Assembly: GCF_002102255.1 (NCBI RefSeq)
Contig: NZ_LQPH01000125.1
Location: 1 to 64,000 of the forward strand
DNA from: Mycobacterium nebraskense
GTDB taxonomy: Bacteria; Actinomycetota; Actinomycetes; Mycobacteriales; Mycobacteriaceae
Direction: 5' to 3'
Length of the DNA: 64,000 nucleotides
In this document: positions 41,488 to 51,446 of the stretch, in pieces
How the letters are laid out: each line of letters opens with the position of its first letter
Numbering within the stretch: the first letter of the stretch is position 1
The notes under the pieces: generated by a model
Seen by the model: only the letters and a program-made list of their open reading frames with translations
Databases searched by the model: none
Told to the model about the DNA's origin: nothing
Made by a program: the position numbers and the translations under genes

Positions 41488-41772
41488 ATGTCGATCAACT
41501 ATCAGTTCGGCGACGTCGACGCCCACGGCGCCCTGATCCGCGCCCAGGCCGCTTCCCTGGAAGCCGAGCACCAAGCGATCGTGCGCGATGTGCTCGCGGC
41601 CGGGGATTTTTGGGGTGGCGCCGGGTCGGTCGCCTGCCAGGAGTTCATCACCCAGTTGGGCCGCAACTTCCAGGTGATCTACGAGCAGGCCAACGCTCAC
41701 GGACAGAAGGTGCAGACCGCCGGAAGCAACATGAACAGCACCGACAGCGCCGTCGGATCTTCGTGGGCCTAG
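41488..41772 (+). CDS. esxN: WXG100 protein, EsxN-like (Mtb9.9 subfamily)
   Basis: The 94-residue product follows the Mtb9.9 group (EsxN/I/L/O/V) almost word for word as I remember it: INYQFGDVDAHGALIRAQAA, GDFWGGAGSVACQEFITQLGRNF, IYEQANAHGQKVQ, and the ending DSAVGSSWA. The WGG motif forms the hairpin turn. It is the partner of the EsxM-like protein 45 bp upstream. The closeness to chromosomal ESX-5 effectors is notable for a plasmid gene. Confidence 0.93.
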   Translation: MSINYQFGDVDAHGALIRAQAASLEAEHQAIVRDVLAAGDFWGGAGSVACQEFITQLGRNFQVIYEQANAHGQKVQTAGSNMNSTDSAVGSSWA

Positions 41773-41850
41773 CCCGCACTGTTCCAGCCAACGACGTGGC
41801 GGCACCGGATTCGGTGCCGCCACGTCAGCGTTTGAGCAAGGAAACCTGCT

Positions 41851-42771
41851 ATGACGAGCGCCGAAATTCCGGCCACCCCGACTTCTGACATCACCGTCAA
41901 CCTCGAGGGACTGTGGCTGCTGCAAGCCATGCTGGGCATTCCCCAGCTCGCCCCCGAACTGCGCGGACGCCCCTACGGACAACCACGAAACACCGACTGG
42001 CTCACCGCGCACCCGGGTTTGGCGGTGCTGGTCGACCAAGGCATCGCCGATGAGGATGCGATGGTGCGTGCTGATATCGCCGCGCGCATGAAGGTGCTGG
42101 CCGCGCCCGACGTTGAAGTCATCTTGCTGGTCTGCCGCGGGGCGATGAACGTGGTGACACCGGTGGTGATGGATGATCCCACTACCTGGCGCGCGATCCC
42201 CGATGAGCAGCTGCGCGTTGTGCTGGCCCGCCGCGACGGCCGGTGGGCCTCTGCGGTGCGCGCCGGGTCCTACGTCACCATTGACGACTGTCCGGGCACC
42301 GACCAGGAATGGGTGCAACGCCTAGTCTTTGAAGCTCTGGACTCGGTGCACTGGGTGGAGCCGGCGCGGATCAGCGCGGTCAACGTGCCGCTGGATGACA
42401 TGCGTACCGCGATCACGTTGCACGCCAAGGCGGGCTCGGCAGCAGCGAAAATGGCTGCGCTGCGCGCACTGGGGCTGCGCGGGGGTGCGCTGGCTGAGCT
42501 GGGCGCGGCGTTAGAAGATCCCCAAGCTGAGGCGTTGGTTTATGCGCGCGCCCATGTGGATGCCGACACGGTGTGGAGCGAAACGGTGCTCAACCTGCGC
42601 GACACTGCCTCGGGGCGGGTGGCGCTGTACCGACTGAACCCGCCCGCGGGCAGCCAGCAGGAGTGGCTGGCCATCGCCCCGGCGGGTCCTGCCCAGCTGC
42701 ATCACGCGCTGACGACGGTCTTCGACAGTGTCGGTGTGCGCGCCTGGGACAGTCATGAACGAATGGCCTGA
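41851..42771 (+). CDS. espG: PE/PPE chaperone EspG
   Basis: The 306-residue protein has the EspG layout: a beta-strand start with an LEGLWLLQAMLGI helix, VLVDQGIADEDAMVRADIAARMKVLAAPDVEVILLV, RRDGRWASAVRAGSYVTID, a hydrophobic helical part, and the C-terminal SGRVALYRLNPPAGSQQEWLAIAPAGPAQLHHALTTVFDSV. EspG binds the tip of the PPE protein and delivers it to EccC. It lies immediately after the esx pair as in ESX-5. Confidence 0.93.
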   Translation: MTSAEIPATPTSDITVNLEGLWLLQAMLGIPQLAPELRGRPYGQPRNTDWLTAHPGLAVLVDQGIADEDAMVRADIAARMKVLAAPDVEVILLVCRGAMNVVTPVVMDDPTTWRAIPDEQLRVVLARRDGRWASAVRAGSYVTIDDCPGTDQEWVQRLVFEALDSVHWVEPARISAVNVPLDDMRTAITLHAKAGSAAAKMAALRALGLRGGALAELGAALEDPQAEALVYARAHVDADTVWSETVLNLRDTASGRVALYRLNPPAGSQQEWLAIAPAGPAQLHHALTTVFDSVGVRAWDSHERMA

Positions 42772-42891
42772 CAAAAAGCGGTACCGCCGTGCCAGCAAAG
42801 TGTTCTCGATGAATACCGAGCGGGCGTGGTATAGCGAGAATTCTGCCTTTAGGATCGGACATAGTAACCGCCAGCCATATGGGGACTAGGA

Positions 42892-44364
42892 ATGACTGAC
42901 AATTCGGACTTCATGTCGCGTTATCTGCCGCCGGAAAACAGCGAGCAACAGCGCGAGCATCCGGCGCCTGCCGAGGATGCCACCGAGGAGGTGTCGTTGG
43001 CTGATGTGCGGGTGCCCGAGCCGGGTGCGCCGCCGCCACCTCACATGCCGCCGGTGGGTGGCTACGAGTTCGGGCCACCGCCAGCCGAGGGGAACCGCCA
43101 CGAGGCGTGGCCCGCGGCGCCGGGGGGCACTGAAGGTGCTCATGCTCAGGCCGAACCGGCACCACCGCCGCCGCCGGGTGCGGGGCCCTCGTTCGGGCCG
43201 CCGCCGCCGGGCGGGCATCCCCATGCTGTGCCGCGGCCCCCGGCGCCTCGGGCACCGGACGCGGAGCCGTCAGTTGGGCGCGGCCCGGGAGGGCAGGCGC
43301 CCGACCCGATCCCGCCGCGCCCGCAGTTCGATCAGCGCAACCCGCCGCCGCCGCCGCGGTGGTCACCCCCGCGTGTGGACCCTAAGCAACGGTGGGCGCC
43401 GCGGCCAGACCTTCGCACTCCCAGCTCGGCACCGACCCGGCATGTCCAGGTCGAGGAGGTCGTGAAACGGCGCCGCGAACCGGCGAAAATGGGGTGGCGC
43501 AAGGCGGTTCACGCCTGCACAGGTGGGCTGGTCAATCTGGGTGCGGGTGCTCATGAGCGTCAACTGATCGACTGGAAGTCTCGTGTGGCTTCCAACATTC
43601 CCGGCACGTATCAGATCGCGGCGATTTCGATCAAAGGCGGCGTCGGCAAGACGCGGGTGACTGCCGGTGTGGGCACCGTGTTCGCCTTTGAGCGTGGGCA
43701 GCCGGTCTTGGCGATCGACGCCGACACCACCTACGGGGGCCTGGGTCGCTTCGTTGATCGCGAGGCGCTGAACTCGATTGGCGATCTGCTTGCGGCCAAG
43801 GAGGTGGTTGTCGACTATCCCAAGGCTCGTCACTACACCGGGAAGAACCCCCAGGGCCTAGAAGTGTTGCCGGGCAACCAGAATGTGGCCAACCCGATGG
43901 ACCTGGACAAGGACGTGTTCTACGACACCGCTGAGCTGACGCGGCGCTTTTACCAACTGACACTGGTGGATTGCGGCGCCGAAGTCGAGACCGAATTTTT
44001 CAAAACAGTGTTGTCGAACACCGACGCGTTGATGATCATCGGCAGCTGCAACGCCGAGGGCGGACTGGCGATCGAGACCACGGTGGAGTGGCTGGCCGCA
44101 CGCAACGGTCACGAACTGCTCAAGCGCTCGGTGATTGTGCTCAACGACATCCATGACTGCGCGTCCAAGGCGTTTATCTCCCATATCACCGAGACGCTGG
44201 GGCCGCGGGTGCGTTCGGTGAAGACGATCCCATGGGATGCGCATTTGCGCGACGCGGATACGCTCGATTTTCCGGCCTTGCACAAGCGCACTCGGTTGGC
44301 GTTTTTGGAGCTGGCGGCCGAGCTGGCCGAAGGGTTCCCGACCGCGGGGGCGCTGAGCGCGTGA
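42892..44364 (+). CDS. espI: EspI-like Pro-rich P-loop (MinD/ParA-type) protein
   Basis: Of 490 residues, the first 190 are Pro-rich and acidic, then basic. The C-terminal 260 form a MinD-like ATPase with deviant Walker A AAISIKGGVGKTRVTAGVG (near 247), LAIDADTTYGGLGRF, LTLVDCGAEVETEFF and VIVLNDIHDC. This combination is that of EspI of ESX-1, an ATP-responsive regulator of secretion. The stop overlaps the eccD start. ESX-5 lacks an espI in this place, so the gene is a difference from the otherwise ESX-5-like order. Confidence 0.88.
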   Translation: MTDNSDFMSRYLPPENSEQQREHPAPAEDATEEVSLADVRVPEPGAPPPPHMPPVGGYEFGPPPAEGNRHEAWPAAPGGTEGAHAQAEPAPPPPPGAGPSFGPPPPGGHPHAVPRPPAPRAPDAEPSVGRGPGGQAPDPIPPRPQFDQRNPPPPPRWSPPRVDPKQRWAPRPDLRTPSSAPTRHVQVEEVVKRRREPAKMGWRKAVHACTGGLVNLGAGAHERQLIDWKSRVASNIPGTYQIAAISIKGGVGKTRVTAGVGTVFAFERGQPVLAIDADTTYGGLGRFVDREALNSIGDLLAAKEVVVDYPKARHYTGKNPQGLEVLPGNQNVANPMDLDKDVFYDTAELTRRFYQLTLVDCGAEVETEFFKTVLSNTDALMIIGSCNAEGGLAIETTVEWLAARNGHELLKRSVIVLNDIHDCASKAFISHITETLGPRVRSVKTIPWDAHLRDADTLDFPALHKRTRLAFLELAAELAEGFPTAGALSA

Positions 44365-45875
44365 CCCTCGAGCGGCAGCACGACAACCCTGTCACGGCGG
44401 CGGCTGCGCCGGCCCTGCCTGATCGGGTGTTGGTGGCGGTCATCGCGGGGGCCACCAAGATCGGGGTGGTGTTGGATGCCACCGCCTCAGTGTCAGTGCA
44501 GTTGGCGGCGCTGGTGGATCTGGTCAACACTCGACTCGGTGAACTGGGGGAGCCGGCGTTGACGGCAGGCCCGCGGGGCCGCTGGACACTGTGCTGGGTC
44601 GATGGCAGCCCCCTGAAGCCAGGCCTGTCTTTGGCCGCCCAAGGGGTCAGCGACGGCACCCGGTTGTGGCTGCGGTTCGCCGCCGACACCGAGGCCCGGA
44701 TCAACGTCGTCGAACACGTCACCTCGGCGGTGGCCGCTGAGCTGAGCAGACGCTGGCCTGCTGTCACGCCGGTGTGGGCGGCGCGCGTCGGCGCGGGCAT
44801 GGTGGTGGCCGGCGTGCTGGCCGCCACGGCCCTGCTGGGGCGTTGGCGTTACGGGCATCTGGGCTGGGCGCCGGCCATCTATTGTGGCGGGCTGGCGGCG
44901 CTGCTGCTGGCGGCGGCGGCGATCATCTTGGCGCGCCAAGCCAGTCGGCTGGCGCGCGGCGTCGGTGACACGCTGTTGTTGACCGGATGCCTCCCGTTGG
45001 CGGTGGGGGCTGCTGCTGCGGTACCGGGGCCGATGGGTGCCCCGCACGCCGCGTTGGGATTGGCGAGCGCGTTGGTCGCCGCGGTGCTGGTAGTGCGGTT
45101 CACCGGCCGCCATATCGCGTTGGGCACGACGGTGATCGTCACTGCGGCAGTCGGTGTTGTGGTGGGTTCGGTGCGTATGGTGCTGGTGACCTCGGCGCCG
45201 ATCCTGTTGGCGGTCGTGCTGCTGGTGTCGCTGATCGGGATGCATGTGTCGCCCACCGTGGCGCGCTGGGTGGCCGGGATTCGGCTGCCGGTCTTCCCTT
45301 CAGCGTCGGGCCAGTGGATTTTTGAGGCGCGTCCGGATTTGCCGGCTGATCATGCGGTGGCCAGCGGTCAGGTGGCCACGTTCGCCGGGCCTGAGTCGGT
45401 GCGTGAGGTGACGGTGGCCACCGACCGGGCCCACTCCTATCTGACCGGGTTGCTGGTTGCGACAACAGGTTTGGTGGTGGTGTGCAGCGTCGGGTTGTGC
45501 GATCCGCATGCGCCGCGACGCTGGCTGCCGCTGGTGTTGGCGGGGCTGGTGGCGGTCGCGGTGCTGCTGCGCGGCCGTTCGTTCACCGATCGCTGGCAGG
45601 CGACGATCTTCGCGCTGGCCGCCGTGGCATTGGTGATCGGGGTGGCCGGGCGCTATGTGTTGGGGTTGTGGACGATGCCGGCATTGCTGGCGGGGGTATC
45701 GGCGATGGTGGCCGTCCCGGTGGCTGGCTTGGTGGCCGGTGTGGTGGTGCCCAACCGCTTCTACACTCCGACGTTCCGCAAGATCGTCGAGTGGGTCGAA
45801 TATGTCTGCCTGACAGGCATTTTCCCGTTGGCGTTTTGGCTGATGGGTGTGCTGGCCGCGATCCGGTACCGATAG
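44361..45875 (+). CDS. eccD: ESX membrane channel component EccD
   Basis: Starting at GTG 44361 (GTGA overlap with espI), the 504-residue product has an N-terminal ubiquitin-like domain (about 20-110: VLVAVIAGATKIGVVLDATASVSVQLAALVDLVNTRLGE, GVSDGTRLWLRF) followed by about eleven membrane helices from residue 135 on. EccD lines the membrane vestibule of the ESX complex as a dimer. Longer upstream starts overlap espI in another frame and are not used. Confidence 0.95.
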   Translation: MTLERQHDNPVTAAAAPALPDRVLVAVIAGATKIGVVLDATASVSVQLAALVDLVNTRLGELGEPALTAGPRGRWTLCWVDGSPLKPGLSLAAQGVSDGTRLWLRFAADTEARINVVEHVTSAVAAELSRRWPAVTPVWAARVGAGMVVAGVLAATALLGRWRYGHLGWAPAIYCGGLAALLLAAAAIILARQASRLARGVGDTLLLTGCLPLAVGAAAAVPGPMGAPHAALGLASALVAAVLVVRFTGRHIALGTTVIVTAAVGVVVGSVRMVLVTSAPILLAVVLLVSLIGMHVSPTVARWVAGIRLPVFPSASGQWIFEARPDLPADHAVASGQVATFAGPESVREVTVATDRAHSYLTGLLVATTGLVVVCSVGLCDPHAPRRWLPLVLAGLVAVAVLLRGRSFTDRWQATIFALAAVALVIGVAGRYVLGLWTMPALLAGVSAMVAVPVAGLVAGVVVPNRFYTPTFRKIVEWVEYVCLTGIFPLAFWLMGVLAAIRYR

Positions 45876-45891
45876 CGGGGGTGGTTGTTCG

Positions 45892-47592
45892 GTGAGTCGT
45901 GCACAAAAGGCCTGTGCGGCGGTATCGGCTGTCGCCGTGGTGGGGTTGACCGGGTTGTGGGGCGCCCCGGCTGCGGGGGCGGTGGAGCCCCCGCAGATTG
46001 ATGTGGGCGCAACTCCGCCCGATGGGCCGCCGGGTCCGGATCAACCGATGCGCCAGGGCGCGTTTTGCCCGAAGGTGGGCACGCTGCCGGGTACGGACTA
46101 TCGGGTGCAGCCGCATTACATGGACATGCTGGATTTGGCTGAGGCGTGGCGGTTTGGGCGCGGGGCGGGGCAGAAGGTGGCTGTGATCGACACCGGCGTC
46201 ACCCCGCATCCGCGGCTGACCGACCTTGTCGGTGGCGGCGACTATGTGATGCCCGGCGATGGCTTGTCCGACTGTGATGCTCACGGGATGATCGTGGCCT
46301 CACTGATCGCGGCCCAGCCCGCCGATGGCAAGACGCCGCTGCCCCCGCCGCGCCAGGCCCGCCGTCCTGAGACAGTGCCCACCACCGAGGCGCCGCCGCC
46401 CCCGCCGCCACCGCAGACCGTGACGGTGCAGCTGCCGCCCCCGCCTCCGCCTCCACCCCCAGACGGGGCGAGCTGGCATCCTCGCGCGACTCCCACGGTG
46501 GTGGTGCCCGCCGGTCACCCGAAACTATCCCCGCAGAGTCCCGCGCCTGGTCCTGATGATCCGGTGCCACCCGCGCCGCCTGGCCCGCCGGAGCCCCCGC
46601 CGCCGCCGGCGCCGGCTGCGGACGGGTTTTCTGGTGTGGCCCCTGATGTGCAGGTCATCTCCATCCGGCAAAGCTCAAAAGCGTTCTCTCCCAAGGACGC
46701 TTTCGCAGGCAACCAAGACCCGGCGACCCGGCGCAAGGCGGGCGATATCCGCACGATGGCTCGTGCGATCGTGCATGCGGCCAACATGGGTGCCACGGTG
46801 ATCAACATTTCGGAGGTGTCGTGTATGAGCGCGACCGACATGATTGATCAGCGCGACTTGGGCGCGGCGATTCACTACGCGGCCGTGGACCGCAACGCGG
46901 TGATCGTGGCCGCGGCCGGCAATGTCGGCAACGAAAGCGCTGCCATGGGCAACGACTGTAAACAGAATCCGATCTATAACCCGTTGAATCCCAACGATCC
47001 TCGCGATTGGGCGGGAGTGACCACGGTCGTTACTCCGGCGTGGTTTTCCGACTATGTGCTCACCGTCGGCGAGGTGGATGCCACCGGCGCTCCGCTGGAC
47101 GGCAGCGTGGCCGGACCCTGGGTGTCGATCGCGGCGCCAGGCACTGACATCGAAAGCCTCTCACCGCGCGATGACGGGCTGATGAACGCGGTCGAGGGCA
47201 GCAAGAACACGCTGGTGCCGCAGTCGGGCACCTCGTTTTCGGCGGCGATCGTATCCGGCGTGGCCGCCCTGGTGCGCGCGAAGTATCCGCAGCTGACCGC
47301 CCATCAGGTGATCAACCGGCTGCTCTCAACCGCCCGGGCACCGGCGCGCGGGGTGGATAACCAGGTCGGGCACGGCATCGTCGACCCGGTAGCCGCCCTG
47401 ACCTATGACCTGCCCCCCGGTGAACCTGTTGGGCCGCAACACCTGGCGGCACCCCTTGTGCTGGCCCCGCCCAAGGTGGGCCGCGACATGACCCCCGTGT
47501 GGGTAGCCGCCGCTGGTGTGGGCGGACTGGCGCTGGTGTGTTCGCTGGTGCTGGGCTCAGCAGCGCTGATGCGGCGACGAGGAGCGCGGTGA
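45892..47592 (+). CDS. mycP: Mycosin MycP, membrane-anchored subtilisin-like protease
   Basis: From GTG 45892 the protein has 566 residues: a Sec signal (ACAAVSAVAVVGLTGLWGAPAAGA), then the subtilisin triad in AVIDTGVTPHPRL (Asp near 100), DCDAHGMIVASL (His near 131) and QSGTSFSAAIVSG (Ser near 448), with oxyanion Asn in VAAAGNVGN. A Pro-rich loop of about 90 residues (PPPPPPQTVTVQLPPPPPPPP) is inserted after the His, as in MycP5. A C-terminal membrane helix (WVAAAGVGGLALVCSLVLGSAAL) anchors it outside. MycP stabilises the ESX complex. Confidence 0.96.
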   Translation: MSRAQKACAAVSAVAVVGLTGLWGAPAAGAVEPPQIDVGATPPDGPPGPDQPMRQGAFCPKVGTLPGTDYRVQPHYMDMLDLAEAWRFGRGAGQKVAVIDTGVTPHPRLTDLVGGGDYVMPGDGLSDCDAHGMIVASLIAAQPADGKTPLPPPRQARRPETVPTTEAPPPPPPPQTVTVQLPPPPPPPPPDGASWHPRATPTVVVPAGHPKLSPQSPAPGPDDPVPPAPPGPPEPPPPPAPAADGFSGVAPDVQVISIRQSSKAFSPKDAFAGNQDPATRRKAGDIRTMARAIVHAANMGATVINISEVSCMSATDMIDQRDLGAAIHYAAVDRNAVIVAAAGNVGNESAAMGNDCKQNPIYNPLNPNDPRDWAGVTTVVTPAWFSDYVLTVGEVDATGAPLDGSVAGPWVSIAAPGTDIESLSPRDDGLMNAVEGSKNTLVPQSGTSFSAAIVSGVAALVRAKYPQLTAHQVINRLLSTARAPARGVDNQVGHGIVDPVAALTYDLPPGEPVGPQHLAAPLVLAPPKVGRDMTPVWVAAAGVGGLALVCSLVLGSAALMRRRGAR

Positions 47593-49184
47593 TGAGGACG
47601 ACCTTTCCGTTAAGCGTGGCGGCCGGCTGGCCGCGCCTGGTGGCGCTGTTCGTCGTCGACGTCGCATTAGTGGCCACCGGGGCGGCCGTGGCGGGCCGCC
47701 CGGGCTGGTGGGCCGGCGCCGCGCTCGCCCTTGTGGTGTCGCTGCTGGCGTTGCTGCGTTGGCGCGGTGCAGCACTGTTGACGCTGGCGTGGCGATCGGT
47801 GAGCAAACGGCACGTAGCTGATCTGCCGGGCGGTGAGCTGGCCGACTACGAGCGCCACTTCGGCTCAGGGCGGGTCGGAATCCGTGCTGTGGGGCCACAT
47901 TTGGTAGCGGTGGTGGCCGTCGATGGGCCACCACACAGTCCCTCGGCGCTCGATTATTCCCGGGTCGAGTCGATGACGAAGCTGCCGCTTGAGGCGGTGG
48001 CCGCCGGGCTGGAGCAGTTCGATGTCACCTTAGAAGGCATCGACATCGTCAGCGCGGGGGTGCGCCGGGCATCCAAAAGCCACCACCCGTATGCCCCGGT
48101 GTATTCAGGGGCGGTGGGTGATCATCCCGCGGTCGGGCAGCGCCGCACCTGGCTGGTCGTGCGCCTGGACGCGCTGGCCAGTGCGCGGGCGATCGTGTGG
48201 CGCGAGTCGGTGGCGGCCACGATGAGCGCGGCCGCCGAATGGCTGGCCGCAGAACTGACCAGCCTGCGTATCCCGGCGCGGGTGTTGACCGCGGCCCAGA
48301 TCCGCTCGGCCGATGAGGCGCTGCTGGCCGGGATCGACCCGAACGGATTGACGCCAGGGTGGAGCCGGCTGCGTCACGCCGGTGGTTACGTGCAGACCTA
48401 TTGGATGTCGCCACGCGACATTTCGAGCACCACGATTGACCGGCTGTGGGCGCCGGAGACCGCTGCCACGGTGGTGTCGATCCAGGTGCGCCGCGCCGAT
48501 ACCGGCGCTACGGCCGTGGGGGTGATGGTGCGCTATCACAGCGGCGGGCCGCTGGCTGAGCCGCCGCTGACCGGGCTGAACCCGTTTGTGGGTCGTCATG
48601 ACGCCGGGCTGCGGGCCGGGCTGTTGAGCGCGGGCAATGGCGGGCTGGCGGTGCCGGCGCGCGAACTGGCGGCCAACGAAAAGGTGGCGGTACCGATCGG
48701 CGCGACGGGCATCATCGTTGGCACGCTTCCCAGCGGTCACCCGCTGCTGGTCGACCTCAGTGATCCGACCGAGCTGGCCACCGTGACAATCTGCGGCGAG
48801 TTCGCCTTGCTGGTGCAGGTGTCGTTGCGTGCGGCCGCAACCGGGTACCAGGTGCTGGTCTGCACGCAGCGGCCCGGGCGGTGGCGCCAGGTCATTGCGG
48901 CCGGGTTGCAGGTGATCGACACCGCCGGGCTGGTCGAGCAGTTGCCGGCCTCGCAGTACCCGTATGTGATCGTCTACGACGAGGTGGCGGGCTCGGTGCC
49001 CGCGGGGGCGGCCGTCACGGTGCGCACCGTGGACAAACGGTCGGCCAGCGGCGCTGACATCCATATCGAACAGGAAGGCCCGGGTGCGGCGGTGATCCGC
49101 ACGTGGGCGTTTCAGCATCGGCTCCGGATCAACCTCGATTATGAGCGCCGCTTGCTCGAGGGCGGCCCCCGGCGGGCCGCCTAA
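47592..49184 (+). CDS. eccE: ESX membrane component EccE
   Basis: The ATG at 47592 overlaps the mycP stop (TGATG), giving 530 residues. Two membrane helices at the N-terminus (LVALFVVDVALVATGAAVAG and WWAGAALALVVSLLALL) are followed by RRWRGAALLTLAW-type basic residues and a long soluble region with SKSHHPYAPVYSGAVGDHPAVGQRRTWLVVRLDA, characteristic of EccE. It sits at the periphery of the ESX core and contacts EccD and MycP. No catalytic motif is expected. Confidence 0.95.
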   Translation: MRTTFPLSVAAGWPRLVALFVVDVALVATGAAVAGRPGWWAGAALALVVSLLALLRWRGAALLTLAWRSVSKRHVADLPGGELADYERHFGSGRVGIRAVGPHLVAVVAVDGPPHSPSALDYSRVESMTKLPLEAVAAGLEQFDVTLEGIDIVSAGVRRASKSHHPYAPVYSGAVGDHPAVGQRRTWLVVRLDALASARAIVWRESVAATMSAAAEWLAAELTSLRIPARVLTAAQIRSADEALLAGIDPNGLTPGWSRLRHAGGYVQTYWMSPRDISSTTIDRLWAPETAATVVSIQVRRADTGATAVGVMVRYHSGGPLAEPPLTGLNPFVGRHDAGLRAGLLSAGNGGLAVPARELAANEKVAVPIGATGIIVGTLPSGHPLLVDLSDPTELATVTICGEFALLVQVSLRAAATGYQVLVCTQRPGRWRQVIAAGLQVIDTAGLVEQLPASQYPYVIVYDEVAGSVPAGAAVTVRTVDKRSASGADIHIEQEGPGAAVIRTWAFQHRLRINLDYERRLLEGGPRRAA

Positions 49185-49206
49185 CCGGTTAGATTCGTAG
49201 CTGATC

Positions 49207-51039
49207 ATGACAGGTATTGAGGCAGAATCCCCGGCTCGCAGCGCCTTTCGCCGCGGCCTGTTGGCATCGGGCATCGGCGTGGACGGTCTGGTGCCCAGCC
49301 ATAACCGGCAGGTGGCCGCCGACATGTTCCGCACGGTCACCCAGGCCGACCCGGGCGTATGTGACGGCTGGATGGGCCGGGTGCTCGCCGGTGAAGACAG
49401 CGTGGAAGTACTGGCCGGAGGCTGGGCAGCCGCAGAAACCTTCGGCCGGGAGATCCGCCGGCTAGGGGTGCTGGGCGCAGACTTTCGCCCGCTGGTGTTC
49501 GACGGCCTGTTTTTGCAGTTGCCGATCGGCTCAGTGGATGCCCTGCGTTGCGCATACGCGACCGTGTTGATCCGGGAAGCCAACTACAGCCAAGCCCACG
49601 AGCTGCTGAGCTCGGCGACCAAGCCGACCGATCCGTTTGACGCCGACATGCACACCTACGCCTGCGGGCTGTTGCATTTCCGCACCCAACGCTGGAGCGA
49701 TGTGTTGGGCCTGTTCCCGATCGACAAACGTTGGTATCGGCCCGAATACGAATGCGCGGCCACCGCGATGGCCACCACAGCGCTAGCGTCGCTGGGGGTA
49801 TTCGAGGATGCGTTTCGCCGCGGCGACAAAGCTGCCCGCGATGACCGCGTACCACCGGCGGCCACGGTGATCCTCTACACCCAAGCGATGTGTCTTCGTC
49901 ACTTGGGCCGCGAGGACGAGGCCGCCCAACTGCTGCGCCGCGTCTATTCCCGCGACCCGAAATTCGCCCCCGCCCGTGAAGCGATGGACGACCCGAGCCG
50001 GCGCCTGGTGCTCACCGACCCAGAAACCATCGAGGCCCGCACCGACCCGTGGGACCCCGCGAGCGCCCCGAGCCGACTAGAGGCCGAAACGGCCCGCGAC
50101 GCCGAAAAGGCCTCGCAGTATCTGGCCGAGGGGCAAGCCGAGCTGGACGCCATGCTGGGCATGGAGACGGCCAAACGAGAAATCAAACGCATCCGCTCGA
50201 CCACGAAGGTCAACCTGGCCCGCACCAAGGTCGGGTTGCGGGTGCCGGTCACCTCTCGACACACCCTGCTGCTGGGCCCGCCCGGAACCGGAAAGACCTC
50301 TGTGGCACGGGCTTTCACCAAGCAGCTGTGCGGGCTGAAGGTGCTGCGCAAACCGCTGGTGGTGGAGACCAGCCGCGCCAAACTGCTGGGCCGCTACATG
50401 GCTGATGCGGAAAAGAACACCGAAGAGATGCTCGAAGAAGCCCTCGGTGGGGCGGTGTTCTTCGACGAGATGCACACCCTGCATGAACGCGGCTACTCCA
50501 CCGGCGACCCCTACGGCAACGCGATCATCAACACACTGCTGCTGTATATGGAGAATCACCGCGACGAACTGGTGGTGTTCGGGGCAGGCTACGCCAAAGC
50601 CACCGAGCGAATGCTAGAGGTGAATCAAGGTCTGCGACGACGGTTTTCGACCGTGATCGAGTTCCACAGCTACACCCCGCCAGAGTTGATCGAACTGACC
50701 AAGCTGATGGCGGCTGAAGATGAGGACGTGACCACCGATGAGGCCGTTGAAGTCCTGCGCCCAGACTTCGAGAAGTTCTATGCCGATGAAAGTCTCACCG
50801 CTGAAGGCGATTTGATCCGCGGCATAGACGTATTGGGCAACGCCGGGTTTGTGCGCAACGTGGTGGAAAAGGCCCGCGATCACCGCAACGACCGCCTGGA
50901 TACCACCGAGCTTGATGAGCTGCTGGCCAGCGACGACGTCGAAGTCACCGACGCGCAGCTGCAGCGCCTGCGGGAGCTCACCCGCGAAGACTTGGCCGAA
51001 GGACTGCGGGCGGCGGTCTCCGAAAAGCGTTCAGAATAG
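49207..51039 (+). CDS. eccA: ESX cytosolic AAA+ ATPase EccA
   Basis: The 610-residue protein has the two-part EccA build: an N-terminal TPR-like helical region (1-270) and a CbbX-type AAA+ domain (about 300-580) with Walker A LLLGPPGTGKTSVARAF (near 357), Walker B AVFFDEMHTLHERG, a sensor-1 region VFGAGYAKATERML and RRRFSTVIEF. EccA is thought to recycle EspG-PPE complexes in the cytosol. It ends the ESX-P gene set, 8 bp before a small membrane gene. Confidence 0.95.
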   Translation: MTGIEAESPARSAFRRGLLASGIGVDGLVPSHNRQVAADMFRTVTQADPGVCDGWMGRVLAGEDSVEVLAGGWAAAETFGREIRRLGVLGADFRPLVFDGLFLQLPIGSVDALRCAYATVLIREANYSQAHELLSSATKPTDPFDADMHTYACGLLHFRTQRWSDVLGLFPIDKRWYRPEYECAATAMATTALASLGVFEDAFRRGDKAARDDRVPPAATVILYTQAMCLRHLGREDEAAQLLRRVYSRDPKFAPAREAMDDPSRRLVLTDPETIEARTDPWDPASAPSRLEAETARDAEKASQYLAEGQAELDAMLGMETAKREIKRIRSTTKVNLARTKVGLRVPVTSRHTLLLGPPGTGKTSVARAFTKQLCGLKVLRKPLVVETSRAKLLGRYMADAEKNTEEMLEEALGGAVFFDEMHTLHERGYSTGDPYGNAIINTLLLYMENHRDELVVFGAGYAKATERMLEVNQGLRRRFSTVIEFHSYTPPELIELTKLMAAEDEDVTTDEAVEVLRPDFEKFYADESLTAEGDLIRGIDVLGNAGFVRNVVEKARDHRNDRLDTTELDELLASDDVEVTDAQLQRLRELTREDLAEGLRAAVSEKRSE

Positions 51040-51046
51040 GCAAGTT

Positions 51047-51373
51047 ATGAACGATTCAGACCAGATGATGGCGCTGTTCGTGGCGATCCTCGTGATGATC
51101 GGGCTGCTTTACCTGCTTTGCCGCCTTATCTATGTCATCGTCGACGAGGCATGGGTAGCCAAGAATGCACGCGAGCAACAGCGCGTACAAGAAATCCGCT
51201 CAGCTCAACAGCGCAGCGACCTGCTGGCCGAGCTGCGCGAATTCGGCCTGAGCGAAGAAGACCTTGATCTGCCTCACGAAGAGATCGCTGCCAGGGTCAC
51301 CTACGCCGCCGGGCTGCACCGCCAAGCCGCCGAAGGACTCGGGCGGGCGGGCAGGGTCGCTGCGGCCAGTTGA
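51047..51373 (+). CDS. Small single-pass membrane protein
   Basis: The 108-residue product has an N-terminal membrane helix (MMALFVAILVMIGLLYLLCRLIYVIV), then a charged helical tail (AKNAREQQRVQEIRSAQQRSDLLAELREFGLSEEDLDLPHEEIAARV). It begins 8 bp after eccA and is on the same transcript. I do not recognise it. Its tail could tether a cytosolic partner to the ESX-P or transfer complex; this is a guess. Confidence 0.65.
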   Translation: MNDSDQMMALFVAILVMIGLLYLLCRLIYVIVDEAWVAKNAREQQRVQEIRSAQQRSDLLAELREFGLSEEDLDLPHEEIAARVTYAAGLHRQAAEGLGRAGRVAAAS

Positions 51374-51432
51374 TCCACATCAACCCAGGGCAGCAGTGCT
51401 CGTCTGCTCGTTGCGCTACGGTGAAACGGCTT

Positions 51433-51446
51433 TACACTCCACCGAT
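51433..51446 (+). promoter_or_regulatory. -10 box TACACT, probable leaderless promoter
   Basis: TACACT at 51433-51438 ends 8 bases before the ATG of the following small gene, which has no ribosome site. That spacing suits a leaderless transcript. No clear -35 element is visible. Confidence 0.4.
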